Positions 8,248 through 16,735 of a DNA stretch of 64,000 nt are shown here, in pieces. The stretch covers positions 2,728,001 to 2,792,000 of the forward strand of contig NZ_CP042856.1 of NCBI RefSeq assembly GCF_008001035.1, read 5' to 3'. A program made the position numbers and the translations under genes. The DNA comes from Salinibacterium sp. dk2585. Its GTDB lineage: Bacteria > Actinomycetota > Actinomycetes > Actinomycetales > Microbacteriaceae. Each line of letters begins with the position of its first letter. The stretch's first letter is position 1. The notes under the pieces are model-generated. The model ran no database searches. It saw nothing but the letters and a program-made list of their open reading frames with translations, and had not been told where the DNA came from.

Positions 8248-8993
8248 GCCAGCTGTCCGCGGAGCATGTTGGCGAACTGTGCGAATTCGGGGAGTTCCCG
8301 CGTGGACTGGTCACGGTCGCGCGAGAGCGGCACGTCGTGGATGGCCCGGATGCGACCGGGACGCGGGCTCATGACGACGACCCGGTCTGCCAGGTATGCC
8401 GCTTCTTCGACGCTGTGGGTGACGAGCACGATGGTCTTCTTCGTCTGCTCCCAGATACGCAGCAGGTCGTCTTGGAGGCGGTCGCGCGTGATCGCGTCGA
8501 GCGCACCAAACGGCTCGTCCATGAGCAGGATGCGCGGGTCATAGGCGAGGGCCCGCACAATCGAGACGCGCTGGCGCATGCCGCCGGACAGCTCGGAGGG
8601 GTACGAGTTGGCGAAATCCCCGAGTCCGACCATCTGCAACAGTTCGCTGACACGAGCGTTGATCGCGGTCTTGTCCATCCCGCTCGTCTCGAGTCCGAGT
8701 GCGACATTGCGCTGGATGGTGCGCCATGGCAGCAGGGCGTGCTCCTGGAAGACGTAGCCGATGTCACGGCCTGCCTTGGGCGGCGTCTGCCAGGAGATGT
8801 CGCCCTGGTAGTCGGTGTCGAGGCCGGCGATCATGCGCAGCAGCGTGGATTTGCCGCATCCACTCGGCCCGATGAGGGCGACGATCTGGCCGTCCTCGAT
8901 GTCCAGTGAGACGTTATCGAGTGCCGTGACGTCTTGACCCTTCGCAGCGCGGTAGACCTTCGTGACATCGGTGATCGCGAGAAATTTGCTCAT
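8244..8993 (-). CDS. ABC transporter ATP-binding protein (Tau/Ssu type)
   Basis: 249-residue ATPase energising the importer. Walker A is GPSGCGKST (residues 42-50), the Q-loop lies in YVFQEHALLPWRT, the signature is LSGGMRQR (135-142), Walker B runs ILLMDEPFGALD and the switch histidine is in VTHSVEEA. The EHALLPW sequence and 250-residue length are typical of nitrate/taurine/sulfonate-type systems. It is the first gene of the ~9-kb operon; its ATG at 8993 follows AAGGACGGCA. The control region with the palindrome at 9055-9073 lies directly upstream. Confidence 0.92.
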   Translation of the reverse strand: MSKFLAITDVTKVYRAAKGQDVTALDNVSLDIEDGQIVALIGPSGCGKSTLLRMIAGLDTDYQGDISWQTPPKAGRDIGYVFQEHALLPWRTIQRNVALGLETSGMDKTAINARVSELLQMVGLGDFANSYPSELSGGMRQRVSIVRALAYDPRILLMDEPFGALDAITRDRLQDDLLRIWEQTKKTIVLVTHSVEEAAYLADRVVVMSPRPGRIRAIHDVPLSRDRDQSTRELPEFAQFANMLRGQLA

Positions 8994-9054
8994 TGCCGTC
9001 CTTGGGCGCTGCGTGCGCGGAGCCGACCTTCCGGCGTCGCACTCTTGATAATTT

Positions 9055-9073
9055 CTTTCCGTTTTACGGAAAG
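9055..9073. promoter_or_regulatory. Operator palindrome, candidate IclR site A
   Basis: CTTTCCGTTTTACGGAAAG is a perfect inverted repeat (8-bp arms, 3-bp centre); two further flanking bases on each side also pair. It lies 62 bp upstream of the ATPase start, where the operon promoter should be. A weaker, imperfect dyad (TTTCCGACAACG ... TTGGAAG) begins just downstream near 9078. It shares TTTCCG-N5-CGGAA(A/G) with the site at 9254-9268 on the other side of the divergent region. IclR-family binding is an inference. Confidence 0.6.
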
Positions 9074-9253
9074 AAGCTTTCCGACAACGTGTTGGAAGTA
9101 TCGGGGAGCTTCTTCATCCTTGTCAAACGCACTACGCCGCGTTTCACCCTCAAGTTACGGGGTTGTAAATAGTTCTGCGGAAACGGTCGCTTGGATGCCC
9201 GCGAGTCACAGGGGCGTACTGCGGCCCTTTAGAGTGATTTGCAAAAGATATGT

Positions 9254-9268
9254 TTCCGCGACGCGGAA
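9254..9268. promoter_or_regulatory. Operator palindrome, candidate IclR site B
   Basis: TTCCGCGACGCGGAA is a perfect inverted repeat (7-bp arms, 1-bp centre), matching site A in its TTCCG ... CGGAA halves and spacing. It falls between a possible -10 hexamer (TAGAGT at 9230-9235) and the ribosome-binding site (GGAGG at 9277-9281) of the nucleoside phosphorylase gene. Its position over the ATG at 9250 argues that translation starts later, at the GTG at 9286. Confidence 0.58.
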
Positions 9269-9285
9269 GTTGGATCGGAGGCACC

Positions 9286-10065
9286 GTGGCGGTACGAACT
9301 GCAGCAGACCCGTGGCTTGGCGGACTCCCCCCGCACATCCCCACGGATGGCCGACACCTGCCGCCCGTCTGCCTCTTGCCCGGGGACCCCGCACGCGTCG
9401 ACATGGCGGCACACGCCCTCGATGACTTCGAACTCGTGGGCAGCCGCCGCGAGTACCGACTCGCCGTCGGCACGCGCCATGGCACCGACATCGCCGTCTG
9501 CTCCACCGGGATCGGGGGACCGTCGACCGAGATCGCCATCGTCGAACTCAGCAGACTCGGGGTCAGCACCTTCATCCGGGTCGGCGGCATGGGGGCAACC
9601 CCCCCATCCATCACTCCTGGCACGATCACGAACGTGCGGAAGGCCCTTCGCGACGGCGGGGCAGCCCGCTTTTACACGCGGGATTCCGAGCCCATCACGG
9701 CGCACCCCGAGGTCAGTGCAGCGCTCGACCTCGCAGCACAGCGGGCGAACGAACGCCTCACACCCATCACAGTGCTGTCATGCGACTCGTACTATGTGGG
9801 CGAAGGCCGAGCGCTCCCCGGCCTGGAGGACGTGGCAGCCCAACGACTCGAGCACGTGAGCCGACTCGGCGCAGACGCGATGGACATGGAGTGTGAGACG
9901 GTCTTCGCCGTCGCCCGCGCCCTCGGCCGGCGCTACGGTGCCGTGCTGGCAACACACGGCAACCGCGCGACCGACGAATGGCTCGAGGACTACGAGCCCG
10001 TGCAGCGGCGCATGCTCGACATCGCCTGCGACGCCGCCGTGGAGCTCTCCGCGGTGGCCACGTAG
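9286..10065 (+). CDS. Uridine phosphorylase-like nucleoside phosphorylase
   Basis: 259-residue member of the PNP/UDP phosphorylase family, which splits a nucleoside with phosphate into base and ribose-1-phosphate. Motifs: LLPGDPARVD (phosphate site), STGIGGPSTEIAI, RVGGMGAT (base/ribose site), and DMECETVF near residue 205, with the ribose-contacting glutamates. The base-selecting segment of uridine phosphorylase (P-G-Q-E-R-Y-D) is replaced by VGEGRALPG, so the base is uncertain and could be an orotate-like or modified pyrimidine. GTG at 9286 is chosen because GGAGG lies 4 nt upstream; an ATG at 9250 would overlap the operator. Divergent from, and probably co-regulated with, the operon at 1-8993. 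Confidence 0.82.
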   Translation: MAVRTAADPWLGGLPPHIPTDGRHLPPVCLLPGDPARVDMAAHALDDFELVGSRREYRLAVGTRHGTDIAVCSTGIGGPSTEIAIVELSRLGVSTFIRVGGMGATPPSITPGTITNVRKALRDGGAARFYTRDSEPITAHPEVSAALDLAAQRANERLTPITVLSCDSYYVGEGRALPGLEDVAAQRLEHVSRLGADAMDMECETVFAVARALGRRYGAVLATHGNRATDEWLEDYEPVQRRMLDIACDAAVELSAVAT

Positions 10066-10180
10066 CGAGCGCTTCTCCTGCGCGTCCAGCCGGGGTCGCG
10101 CGTCGACCGCGCTTTCGTGGAACTGGAGTAGGCGAGGCGATCGGTCAATCAGCGTCGGTGGCATCCGCCAGTATATGAGG

Positions 10181-11014
10181 ATGACTAATTTGCACAGCGG
10201 GGGCGCGGAACAGACCGGCGTCCCCATCCCGGCATCGTCCTCCGCCACCACGGCTCCCGCCGCCAAGACCCCGGCAGGGCTGGCAATCGCCGCCCTGGTG
10301 GTCGGCATCGTCGCATTCCTCACCGGTCTCGTACCGCTGCTCGGAATCGTGCTTGGCATCGCCGCGGTAGTCCTGGCAGTGCTGGCACTCGTCAAGAAGC
10401 AGTCCAAGGGTTTTGCGATCACAGGCCTGGCGCTTGGAGCCGTTGCGGTGATCGCATCCCTTATCGCCACCCTCGTGGCGGGCGCATTCACGGCTGCCAC
10501 GATCAGCGCGGTCGACGAGATCGTAAAGCAGGCGGAAATTACCACCGAGAGCAGCGAAGAAGAGCCTGCTTCCAACGACGGGGCCGCCGGCGCTGAGGGT
10601 ACGCGCGAGAACCCGCTTCCCCTCGGCTCGACGGTCAGCTCAAGCGACTGGGATGTGACGGTCCTTGCTGTCCATACGGAGGTCGCAGACCAGGTCGCGG
10701 CTGCCAACATGTTCAACGAACCCGCACCAGAGGGATTCCAGTACGTGATGGTGGAGGTATCTGCTGCGTACAAGGGAGCAGAGGAGGGCATGTCGGCTTT
10801 CGTGAGTGTTGACTATGTGACCGCCGACGGCGCTGTCATCAACACATGGGACACCACAGTCGTGCCCCCAGAGCCGGTCTTCGGCCGTGCATCCATGTAT
10901 GCGGGCGCAACCGATGCAGGCAACCTGGTCTTCGCCGTCCCGAGCAGTCTTGATGGGCTCATCCGCGTGACACCGGGGGTCATCGCGGACGACGCATTCT
11001 TCGCTATCAACTGA
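10181..11014 (+). CDS. DUF4190-type membrane protein with extracytoplasmic C-terminal domain
   Basis: 277 residues. An N-terminal cytoplasmic tail is followed by two closely spaced hydrophobic helices typical of DUF4190 (AGLAIAALVVGIVAFLTGL, and the KGFAITGLALGAVAVI region), an acidic linker (TESSEEEPASNDGA) and a C-terminal domain resembling the DUF4352/immunoglobulin-like group (NPLPLGSTVSSSDWDVTVLA ... YVMVEVSAAYKG). Function unknown. A CAGTAT hexamer 6 nt before the ATG at 10181 fits a leaderless transcript; an ATG at 10175 is the alternative. A related but shorter architecture occurs at 55750-56229. Confidence 0.72.
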   Translation: MTNLHSGGAEQTGVPIPASSSATTAPAAKTPAGLAIAALVVGIVAFLTGLVPLLGIVLGIAAVVLAVLALVKKQSKGFAITGLALGAVAVIASLIATLVAGAFTAATISAVDEIVKQAEITTESSEEEPASNDGAAGAEGTRENPLPLGSTVSSSDWDVTVLAVHTEVADQVAAANMFNEPAPEGFQYVMVEVSAAYKGAEEGMSAFVSVDYVTADGAVINTWDTTVVPPEPVFGRASMYAGATDAGNLVFAVPSSLDGLIRVTPGVIADDAFFAIN

Positions 11015-11033
11015 ACAATCTCCTACCAAGAGC

Positions 11034-11061
11034 GAGGGCCCCGGAAGCACCCGGGGCCCTC
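11034..11061. terminator. Rho-independent-type hairpin
   Basis: Perfect 11-bp GC-rich stem (GAGGGCCCCGG / CCGGGGCCCTC) with a 6-nt loop, 20 bp after the DUF4190 gene stop and followed by TTCGTTTGG. It sits between convergent transcription units and probably ends both. Confidence 0.75.
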
Positions 11062-11126
11062 TTCGTTTGGTTGCGCTCTGCAACCTAGGAACGCGAGCCG
11101 CGACATCCGCTCGCCCACTGCCGCGC

Positions 11127-12047
11127 TCAGCCCTTGACGGCGCCCTGCGTGACACCCTCCATCACCCAGCGCTGCGTGAAGAGGTAGACGATGATCGCGG
11201 GGGCCATGGCCATGAGGTACGACGCGAAGGACACGTTGTAGTTGTTGCTGAACTGCGTCTGGAACATGTCCTGCACGACCGGCAGGGTCTGCAACGCCGG
11301 GTCGGAGATGATGAGCGAGGGCATCATGAAGTCGTTCCAGGAGGCGAGGAACGCAAAGATGCCGACCGTCGCGCTCATGGGCGCGAGCAGCGGGAAGATG
11401 AGCCGCCAGAACGTCTGCCACGTGGTCGCCCCATCGATGCGCGCGCTCTCCTCAAGCTCGTCGGGGATCGAGCGCAGGAACGCCGTGAAGAGCAGGATGC
11501 TGAACGACAACTGGAACATGATGTGCAGCAGCGCCACCCCGGCAGGGTTGTCGAGCCCCGCGAGCCCGGTGAGCTGGATCTGCGGCAGCGCCACGACCGG
11601 GAACGGCAGGAACATCGCCGCCAGGAGGTAGAAGAACGACCACCGGAACAGGCGCCGATCCCAATTGCGGGTGATCGCGAAGGATGCTGCCGCCGCAAGG
11701 ATCACGGTGCCAGCGACCGTCACCACCGTGATGAGCGCCGACACCGTGAACGCGACGGGGAAGTCGGTCAACTCCCATGCCTGCACGAAGCCGTCGACGC
11801 TGAACGGCGCAGGCAGCGCGAAGGCGTTGCCGTCGACTGCCTGTCCCGTCGTCTTGAACGACATCGCGATCGTCACATAGAGCGGCACCAGCACCGTGAG
11901 TGCGCAGAGGAACAGGATGATCGCGCCAGGCCAGTTCACGCGCTCCGCACCGACACGTCCTCGGCCCCTCGAGGGCACGCCCCCTGGTCGCTCCGGGTCG
12001 ATCGCGTTGGCTTCCCGCGCCGCCACAGCGGGTTGCGTCTGGGTCAT
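11127..12047 (-). CDS. Carbohydrate ABC transporter permease (MalG/CUT1 type)
   Basis: 306-residue inner-membrane permease with six predicted helices and the EAA loop ELEESARIDGATTWQTFWRLIFP. MalG-like C-terminus (RWVMEGVTQGAVKG), common in CUT1 second permeases. Its ATG at 12047 overlaps the MalF-like stop by one nucleotide (TGATG) and follows AAGGAG. It is the last gene of a binding protein-permease-permease operon. No ATPase is present; CUT1 systems in actinobacteria often share an MsiK-type ATPase encoded elsewhere. The sugar is not evident. Confidence 0.9.
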   Translation of the reverse strand: MTQTQPAVAAREANAIDPERPGGVPSRGRGRVGAERVNWPGAIILFLCALTVLVPLYVTIAMSFKTTGQAVDGNAFALPAPFSVDGFVQAWELTDFPVAFTVSALITVVTVAGTVILAAAASFAITRNWDRRLFRWSFFYLLAAMFLPFPVVALPQIQLTGLAGLDNPAGVALLHIMFQLSFSILLFTAFLRSIPDELEESARIDGATTWQTFWRLIFPLLAPMSATVGIFAFLASWNDFMMPSLIISDPALQTLPVVQDMFQTQFSNNYNVSFASYLMAMAPAIIVYLFTQRWVMEGVTQGAVKG

Positions 12048-12988
12048 CAGAGCACACTCCTTCCCCGCGTAACCCGCAGTTGCGCGAGTGCGATCACGAC
12101 CGCGATGACGAAGAAGATGGCGGCATTCGCCATCTGGTAGGCGTAGTCGCCGCTCGTGAAGCCCGTCACGATCGTCATCGCGATCGAGCGCGTCGCCGTG
12201 CCGGGCCCGCCATCGGTGAGACCCACGATGATGTCGTAGGCGTTGAGGTAATTCTTGAAGCCGAGGATCACATTGATGACGACGTAGCCCGCGACAAGGG
12301 GCAGGGTGATCCTGAAGAACTGCTGGCGTTTGCCCGCCCCATCGATCTCCGCCGCCTCGTAAACATCCCCCGGAATGGACAGCAGGCCAGCGATGTAGAT
12401 GAGCAGGGTCCCCGGGATCGCCTGCCACGCCGTCACGATCACGATCGCGAGCCACGCCAGGTCGGGATTGGCGAGGATGCTGTCCGACAGCCAGCCAACC
12501 CCCATCGCCGCACCCAGCTCCGGCACCGAGTTGGAGAAGAGGAAGTTGAAGACGTAGGCGATGACGATGCCCGAGATGACCATGGGGATCACGAAGACCG
12601 TGCGCAGCGCCGTCTTGAAGCGGATGCGCGACACCAGCAGCACTGCCAGGAACAGCGCGATCACGTTGACGAGCACGACCGTGACGGCCGCGAAGCCGAA
12701 GGTGAAGCCATAGCTGGCCCAGATCGCCGGGTCGGAGAACACGGCGATGTAGTTGGTGAAGCCGATGAAATCCCAGTCCCCGAACCCGATCGAGTTGGTG
12801 AAGCTGAAGAAGATGCCGATGACGGCGGGCATCGTGATGCAGAGCGTGAAGAGGATCAGCGCGGGCAGGAGGAACGCGTAGTACACCGGGTCGACCGCAC
12901 GGCGCCGGCCCGCCTTGCGCGACCTGAGGGTGCGGACATCGCCAGTCGAGGCATCCGGAGTCGTGATCGCGGTGGTGCTGCTCGTCAT
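12047..12988 (-). CDS. Carbohydrate ABC transporter permease (MalF/CUT1 type)
   Basis: 313-residue membrane protein with a charged cytoplasmic N-terminus, six hydrophobic segments and the EAA loop DVYEAAEIDGAGKRQQFFRITLP near residue 215. Pairs with the MalG-like permease, whose gene overlaps by 1 nt. The ATG at 12988 follows GGGGAG. A 12-bp gap separates it from the binding-protein stop at 13001, so the three genes form one transcript. Confidence 0.9.
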   Translation of the reverse strand: MTSSTTAITTPDASTGDVRTLRSRKAGRRRAVDPVYYAFLLPALILFTLCITMPAVIGIFFSFTNSIGFGDWDFIGFTNYIAVFSDPAIWASYGFTFGFAAVTVVLVNVIALFLAVLLVSRIRFKTALRTVFVIPMVISGIVIAYVFNFLFSNSVPELGAAMGVGWLSDSILANPDLAWLAIVIVTAWQAIPGTLLIYIAGLLSIPGDVYEAAEIDGAGKRQQFFRITLPLVAGYVVINVILGFKNYLNAYDIIVGLTDGGPGTATRSIAMTIVTGFTSGDYAYQMANAAIFFVIAVVIALAQLRVTRGRSVL

Positions 12989-13000
12989 CGTGCCACTCCC

Positions 13001-14260
13001 CTACTGGCGCAGCGCGAGCCGCGCCCATTCCTGGTCGAGACGGCGGAGTGTGCTGTCGACGCTGCCGCCCGTGATGAGGCCCTGTAGGAGGTTGTCGATC
13101 GGGATGGTCAACGGCACCGCCTTGGTGACGCCCTGGTAGAAGCGGCCGTCGTCGTAGTAGGGCTGCATGGCGAGGATGCGCTCATCGGTCGCAGGGGCGG
13201 CATCCGTCGTCGTGCCGAAGCCCAGGAACTCGGCGTTGTACTCGTCCATGACCTCCTGCTGCATGATGTAGCTCAGGAATTCCCGCGCGCCCTCCTTCTG
13301 CTGCGACGACTCCGGGATCCACGCGGCCAGGTCGATGTTGACGCGCACCTTGAGGTCGTCCGGGTTGTCGGTCATCGGCAGGGGGAAAGTACCCAGCTTG
13401 AGCTGGTCGTCGGTCTTCGCGATCTCGCCGAGGGCCCACGGCCCCTGCAGGTACATGGCCGCCTCTCCCTTGGCGAAGGCGAGGTTGCCGTCGCCGTAAC
13501 CGCGGCTGGCGGCATCCGGGTTCGCGTGCTCGGCCAGCTGCATCATGCGCTCGGCCGGCTCCTTGAGGGTCTCCTGGAACGACACCTCGGAGTCGGGGCC
13601 GATCTCCGTGCCGAGCTCGTTAATCTCTTCTACGAACGGCGCGACGTCGACCATGCCGCCGACCGAGTAGTCGAACCAGCCCTGGCCGATCGACCACGGT
13701 TCCTTGAACGTTCCGTAGAAGGGGGTGACGCCCGCCGCCTGGAGCGTGTCACAGACGGCGAGCAGCTCTTCCCAGGTCGTCGGCACCTCGAGGCCGTTCT
13801 GTTCGAAGATGTCGACGTTGTAGATGACGGATGCCGCCATCACGGAGTACGGCAGCACGCTCGTGCGGCCGGGGTAGGTCGCGTACTGGTCGACGAGTTC
13901 CTGCACGTCGGGTCGGATGCGCTCCGCCTCGGGCATGTCGCCCAGGTCGCTGAGGGCACCGCGCTCCATGAAGCGCGCCATCTCCATGTTGTAGTTCAGC
14001 AAACCCAGGTCGGGCGGATTGCCCCGGAGGAACCCCGCCTGCAGGTTGGATGAGGTGTCGAAGACCACTTCGACGTCATCCTGCGAGTCGTTGTATTCCC
14101 TGATCAAGTCGCGGAAGTACGGGATCGCCTCGGGCTTGCTCAGGTGGAAGCGCACCTCGGCGGGGCCGCCACTCGAGCACCCCGACAGAACCCCGCCCGC
14201 AAGCACGAGGGCCACGACTGCAGCGCCTGCACGAAGCAGGCGGCGAGGATGAGTGGCCAC
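13001..14260 (-). CDS. Extracellular sugar-binding lipoprotein (CUT1 family)
   Basis: 419-residue solute-binding protein with a twin-Arg-like charged start, a hydrophobic stretch and the lipobox LSGC (Cys28), anchoring it to the outer face of the membrane. The fold is that of SBP family 1 (PEAIPYFRDLIREYNDSQDDVEVVF ... GEAAMYLQGPWALGEI ... EGAREFLSYIM). It delivers an unidentified mono- or oligosaccharide to the two downstream permeases. The start is GTG at 14260, with GGAGG 5 nt upstream. No local regulator or glycoside hydrolase indicates the substrate. Confidence 0.9.
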   Translation of the reverse strand: MATHPRRLLRAGAAVVALVLAGGVLSGCSSGGPAEVRFHLSKPEAIPYFRDLIREYNDSQDDVEVVFDTSSNLQAGFLRGNPPDLGLLNYNMEMARFMERGALSDLGDMPEAERIRPDVQELVDQYATYPGRTSVLPYSVMAASVIYNVDIFEQNGLEVPTTWEELLAVCDTLQAAGVTPFYGTFKEPWSIGQGWFDYSVGGMVDVAPFVEEINELGTEIGPDSEVSFQETLKEPAERMMQLAEHANPDAASRGYGDGNLAFAKGEAAMYLQGPWALGEIAKTDDQLKLGTFPLPMTDNPDDLKVRVNIDLAAWIPESSQQKEGAREFLSYIMQQEVMDEYNAEFLGFGTTTDAAPATDERILAMQPYYDDGRFYQGVTKAVPLTIPIDNLLQGLITGGSVDSTLRRLDQEWARLALRQ

Positions 14261-14441
14261 GGCATCCTCCGCTCTGCGCCACCCACGGTGGCGTCGCTTG
14301 CCCGGATGCTACGTCCGAAGCCACCCGTCGGGGCTGGGAGTTTTCTGCTTCGGCCAGCGCGCCGTGCGCAGCATTGGGGGCCGCGCGCATGTTCTAGCGT
14401 GTGCACTGCTACCAAACACGCGCGTGGCTGAACGAGGGCGG

Positions 14442-15593
14442 CTACGCGCTCTCGCTGAAGCGCGCCGCGTCCCACTCCGGCGCGATCTCGAACGCCGGCT
14501 CCTGGATGCCGCGCACGGCGTCGGCTGCGAGGCGGCCGATCGCCGGGGAGAGCTGGATGCCCGAGCCACCGGCGCCGAGCGCGCACACGACTCCGGATGC
14601 CGCGGGGTGCGCGCCCACGATGGGCTGGTGGTCGGGCGTCATGGGGTAGATGCCCTGCCAGCTGCGGTCGAGCTCGAGGTCGTCGGCGTTGCTGAGGCGC
14701 TCCGCGAGGAGTTCGACGATGCGCTCGAGCACGTCGTCACCGACCGAGCGCAGGAGCACGTCTGGGCTGACCGCGTCGCCGATGACCTCTTCCGTGTGGA
14801 GGCCGGCGATGAGGTGCTGCGTGCCCTCAGAGCGGAAATAGACACCGTCGACACCCGAGCCGGGGATGTAGTCCATGACGAAGGGCGTGGGGGTCTCGAA
14901 CTCGGGCACGCGCACCGTGACGGCGCCGTGGAGCATGGGGAGCAGCGGGACGGGGGCGCCGAGCATCTCACCGATCACGCCCGCGTGGGGGCCTGCCGCG
15001 TTGACGACGACGTCGGCCTCGTACTCGCCCGCTGCGGTCGTGATGCGCCATACGTCGTCGCCGTCGCGGGTTGCCCCCGTGACCTCCTGGCCGGTCTTGA
15101 CCGTGCCGCCCTGCGAGCGCACCCACGCGGCGAGGTTCTGGCAGACCTCGAAGCCGTCGACGAAACCGTCCCAGGTGCCGAGGAGGCCCCCGATGAGACC
15201 CTCGGTGATGATCTGGGGCCAGCGGGTGGCGATGTCCACGGCGCTGAGGATCTCGACGTCTTCGATGCCGAACTCGCGCTGGATCGCGATGCTCTCGCGG
15301 AAGCTCTCCATGTCGGCCTCGGTGCGCGCAAGCCGGAGGTAGCCGCCGTGCGTGAAGGTGAGGCCCTCCTGCTCGAGCTGGGCGTAGTGTTCACGCCCGT
15401 AGGCGCGCACCTCGACCGTGGGGCGCGTGAAGTACTGCGTCTCGACCATGCCGACCGAGCGACCGGAGGAACCGTCACCGGGGTGCGCCTTGTCAAGCAC
15501 CGTGACCTCGATGTCCGAGTGCTGGAGGAGCTCGCGAGCCGTGAACAGCCCGAGCACACCTGCACCGATCACGACGACCCGCTGCTTCGACAT
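14442..15593 (-). CDS. FAD-dependent oxidoreductase (DAO / sarcosine-oxidase-beta-like)
   Basis: 383-residue flavoenzyme of the D-amino-acid oxidase superfamily, which oxidises amines or amino acids such as sarcosine, glycine or dimethylglycine. The N-terminal dinucleotide fold is RVVVIGAGVLGLFTARE, and the DAO motif SSGRSVGMVETQY follows near residue 42. The C-terminal FAD-contact segment ALGAGGSGIQLSPAIGRLAADAV lies near residue 345. The ATG at 15593 follows AGGAG. Directly upstream is a 30-bp perfect palindrome, so the gene is probably tightly controlled by a regulator not in the window. Substrate unknown. Confidence 0.85.
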   Translation of the reverse strand: MSKQRVVVIGAGVLGLFTARELLQHSDIEVTVLDKAHPGDGSSGRSVGMVETQYFTRPTVEVRAYGREHYAQLEQEGLTFTHGGYLRLARTEADMESFRESIAIQREFGIEDVEILSAVDIATRWPQIITEGLIGGLLGTWDGFVDGFEVCQNLAAWVRSQGGTVKTGQEVTGATRDGDDVWRITTAAGEYEADVVVNAAGPHAGVIGEMLGAPVPLLPMLHGAVTVRVPEFETPTPFVMDYIPGSGVDGVYFRSEGTQHLIAGLHTEEVIGDAVSPDVLLRSVGDDVLERIVELLAERLSNADDLELDRSWQGIYPMTPDHQPIVGAHPAASGVVCALGAGGSGIQLSPAIGRLAADAVRGIQEPAFEIAPEWDAARFSESA

Positions 15594-15627
15594 TGTTTCT
15601 CCTCGTGCCTGCTGCGCATCACGCGCG

Positions 15628-15657
15628 ATCTAAAACGACAGTACTGTCGTTTTAGAT
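15628..15657. promoter_or_regulatory. 30-bp perfect palindrome, operator candidate
   Basis: The 15-base half ATCTAAAACGACAGT is followed immediately by its exact reverse complement, giving a gapless 30-bp dyad centred at 15642/15643. It lies 35 bp upstream of the FAD oxidoreductase start and 60 bp upstream of the divergent lipoprotein gene. It is AT-rich outside and not followed by a T-run, so it looks like a TetR- or GntR-type operator rather than a terminator. Confidence 0.7.
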
Positions 15658-15717
15658 TATGCGCCTGAGTCGGGCCGCGGTCAATCTGATGGGCACATCC
15701 CATGCCAAGCTGTCGGA

Positions 15718-16734
15718 ATGGGGGCGACACGCAGGCGACGAACCTGGGCTGGCATGCTCGCGCTCGCGCTGGTCGCGGGAATGAGCTCGTGCGCGCCGGG
15801 CGCGCAATCCGACGTGTGGCTCGCCGAACCCCTCACCTATGAGTCCGCCACGGAAGGCAGCCAAGAGTCCAGGCCAACGGATGTCACCTACGTCATGCAC
15901 GTCGTCACGAATGACACCGACGGCGGCTTCTGGTCTGCATCGAGCGGATCCTGGCTGCACATCGACGCCAACGGCGAGACGGTCCGCCGATTCAACGACT
16001 TCGAGTCACCCACGCCGAACCACCTGGCCGCCGCGTCGCCCACCCTGCTGCTCGCCGCCGTCGGCGCGCCTCTCCTCAGCACACCCCACCCGCCCGGCCT
16101 CTACCGCATCGACACCACCACCAAGAGATGGGAGCGCCTGCCGGTGACGGCCACCCGCGTCGGGGCTATCGCGACAGACGGCGAGCGCATCACATACGTC
16201 GATTACGCCGACGAATATCCGCTGCCCGACGGCAGGGGCGGAACCTACACAATCCGGCAGGTCGACGCCTCAGGCGAGCAATCGGTCCTCCTGGCAGCAG
16301 ACCCGGCGAGGCTCGCCTCCGACACGCGCCTCGCGACGGATGCCTCGGGCCTCCTGTGGGTCGCAACCGAGACGAACGTCTTCACGGTCGCCGCGGACGG
16401 CACGGTCACCCCGGTTTCGACACACTCGACGAGTGTGCCCGTGCTGGCTGTGAACGCTGGGGGCTCCGCGATCGTGGCGGCCGATGCATCCGACACCGAG
16501 ATCCCGTGGCGGCTCTCGGGAGGCAGCCGCGACGCGCGATCGATCGTGGAGCATTCGCAGGGGCGCCCGCTCGCCGTCGTGCGGAACGGTGGCGAGAACG
16601 CGGTGCTCTCGTTCGCGGCCAACGCGGTCGCCGCCGTATGGCTCGATGACGAACGGCTCGTTGCCGTCATCCCCGGCAGCGGTGATGAAGCGGTGCTGCT
16701 GCGCGTGCGGGTTCCGGAGGCCCCCGCCGACTAA
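15718..16734 (+). CDS. Putative secreted/lipoprotein with beta-propeller-like repeats
   Basis: 338 residues. The N-terminus MGATRRRRTWAGMLALALVAG is a signal peptide; the following MSSCAPG may be a weak lipobox. The body contains repeated 'DGSGLLWVATETNVFTVAADGTV'-like blades of the kind seen in beta-propeller proteins (GGFWSASSGSWLHIDANGE, GLYRIDTTTKRWERL). No catalytic motif is visible and the function is unknown. The ATG at 15718 has no ribosome-binding site but a CAAGCT hexamer ends 6 nt upstream, consistent with a leaderless transcript. Confidence 0.65.
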   Translation: MGATRRRRTWAGMLALALVAGMSSCAPGAQSDVWLAEPLTYESATEGSQESRPTDVTYVMHVVTNDTDGGFWSASSGSWLHIDANGETVRRFNDFESPTPNHLAAASPTLLLAAVGAPLLSTPHPPGLYRIDTTTKRWERLPVTATRVGAIATDGERITYVDYADEYPLPDGRGGTYTIRQVDASGEQSVLLAADPARLASDTRLATDASGLLWVATETNVFTVAADGTVTPVSTHSTSVPVLAVNAGGSAIVAADASDTEIPWRLSGGSRDARSIVEHSQGRPLAVVRNGGENAVLSFAANAVAAVWLDDERLVAVIPGSGDEAVLLRVRVPEAPAD

Positions 16735-16735
16735 G

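Noticed and set aside
9250-9285. ATG start for the nucleoside phosphorylase
   Set aside because: No ribosome-binding site, it lies inside a palindromic operator, and the added residues do not look like the family; GTG at 9286 has GGAGG.
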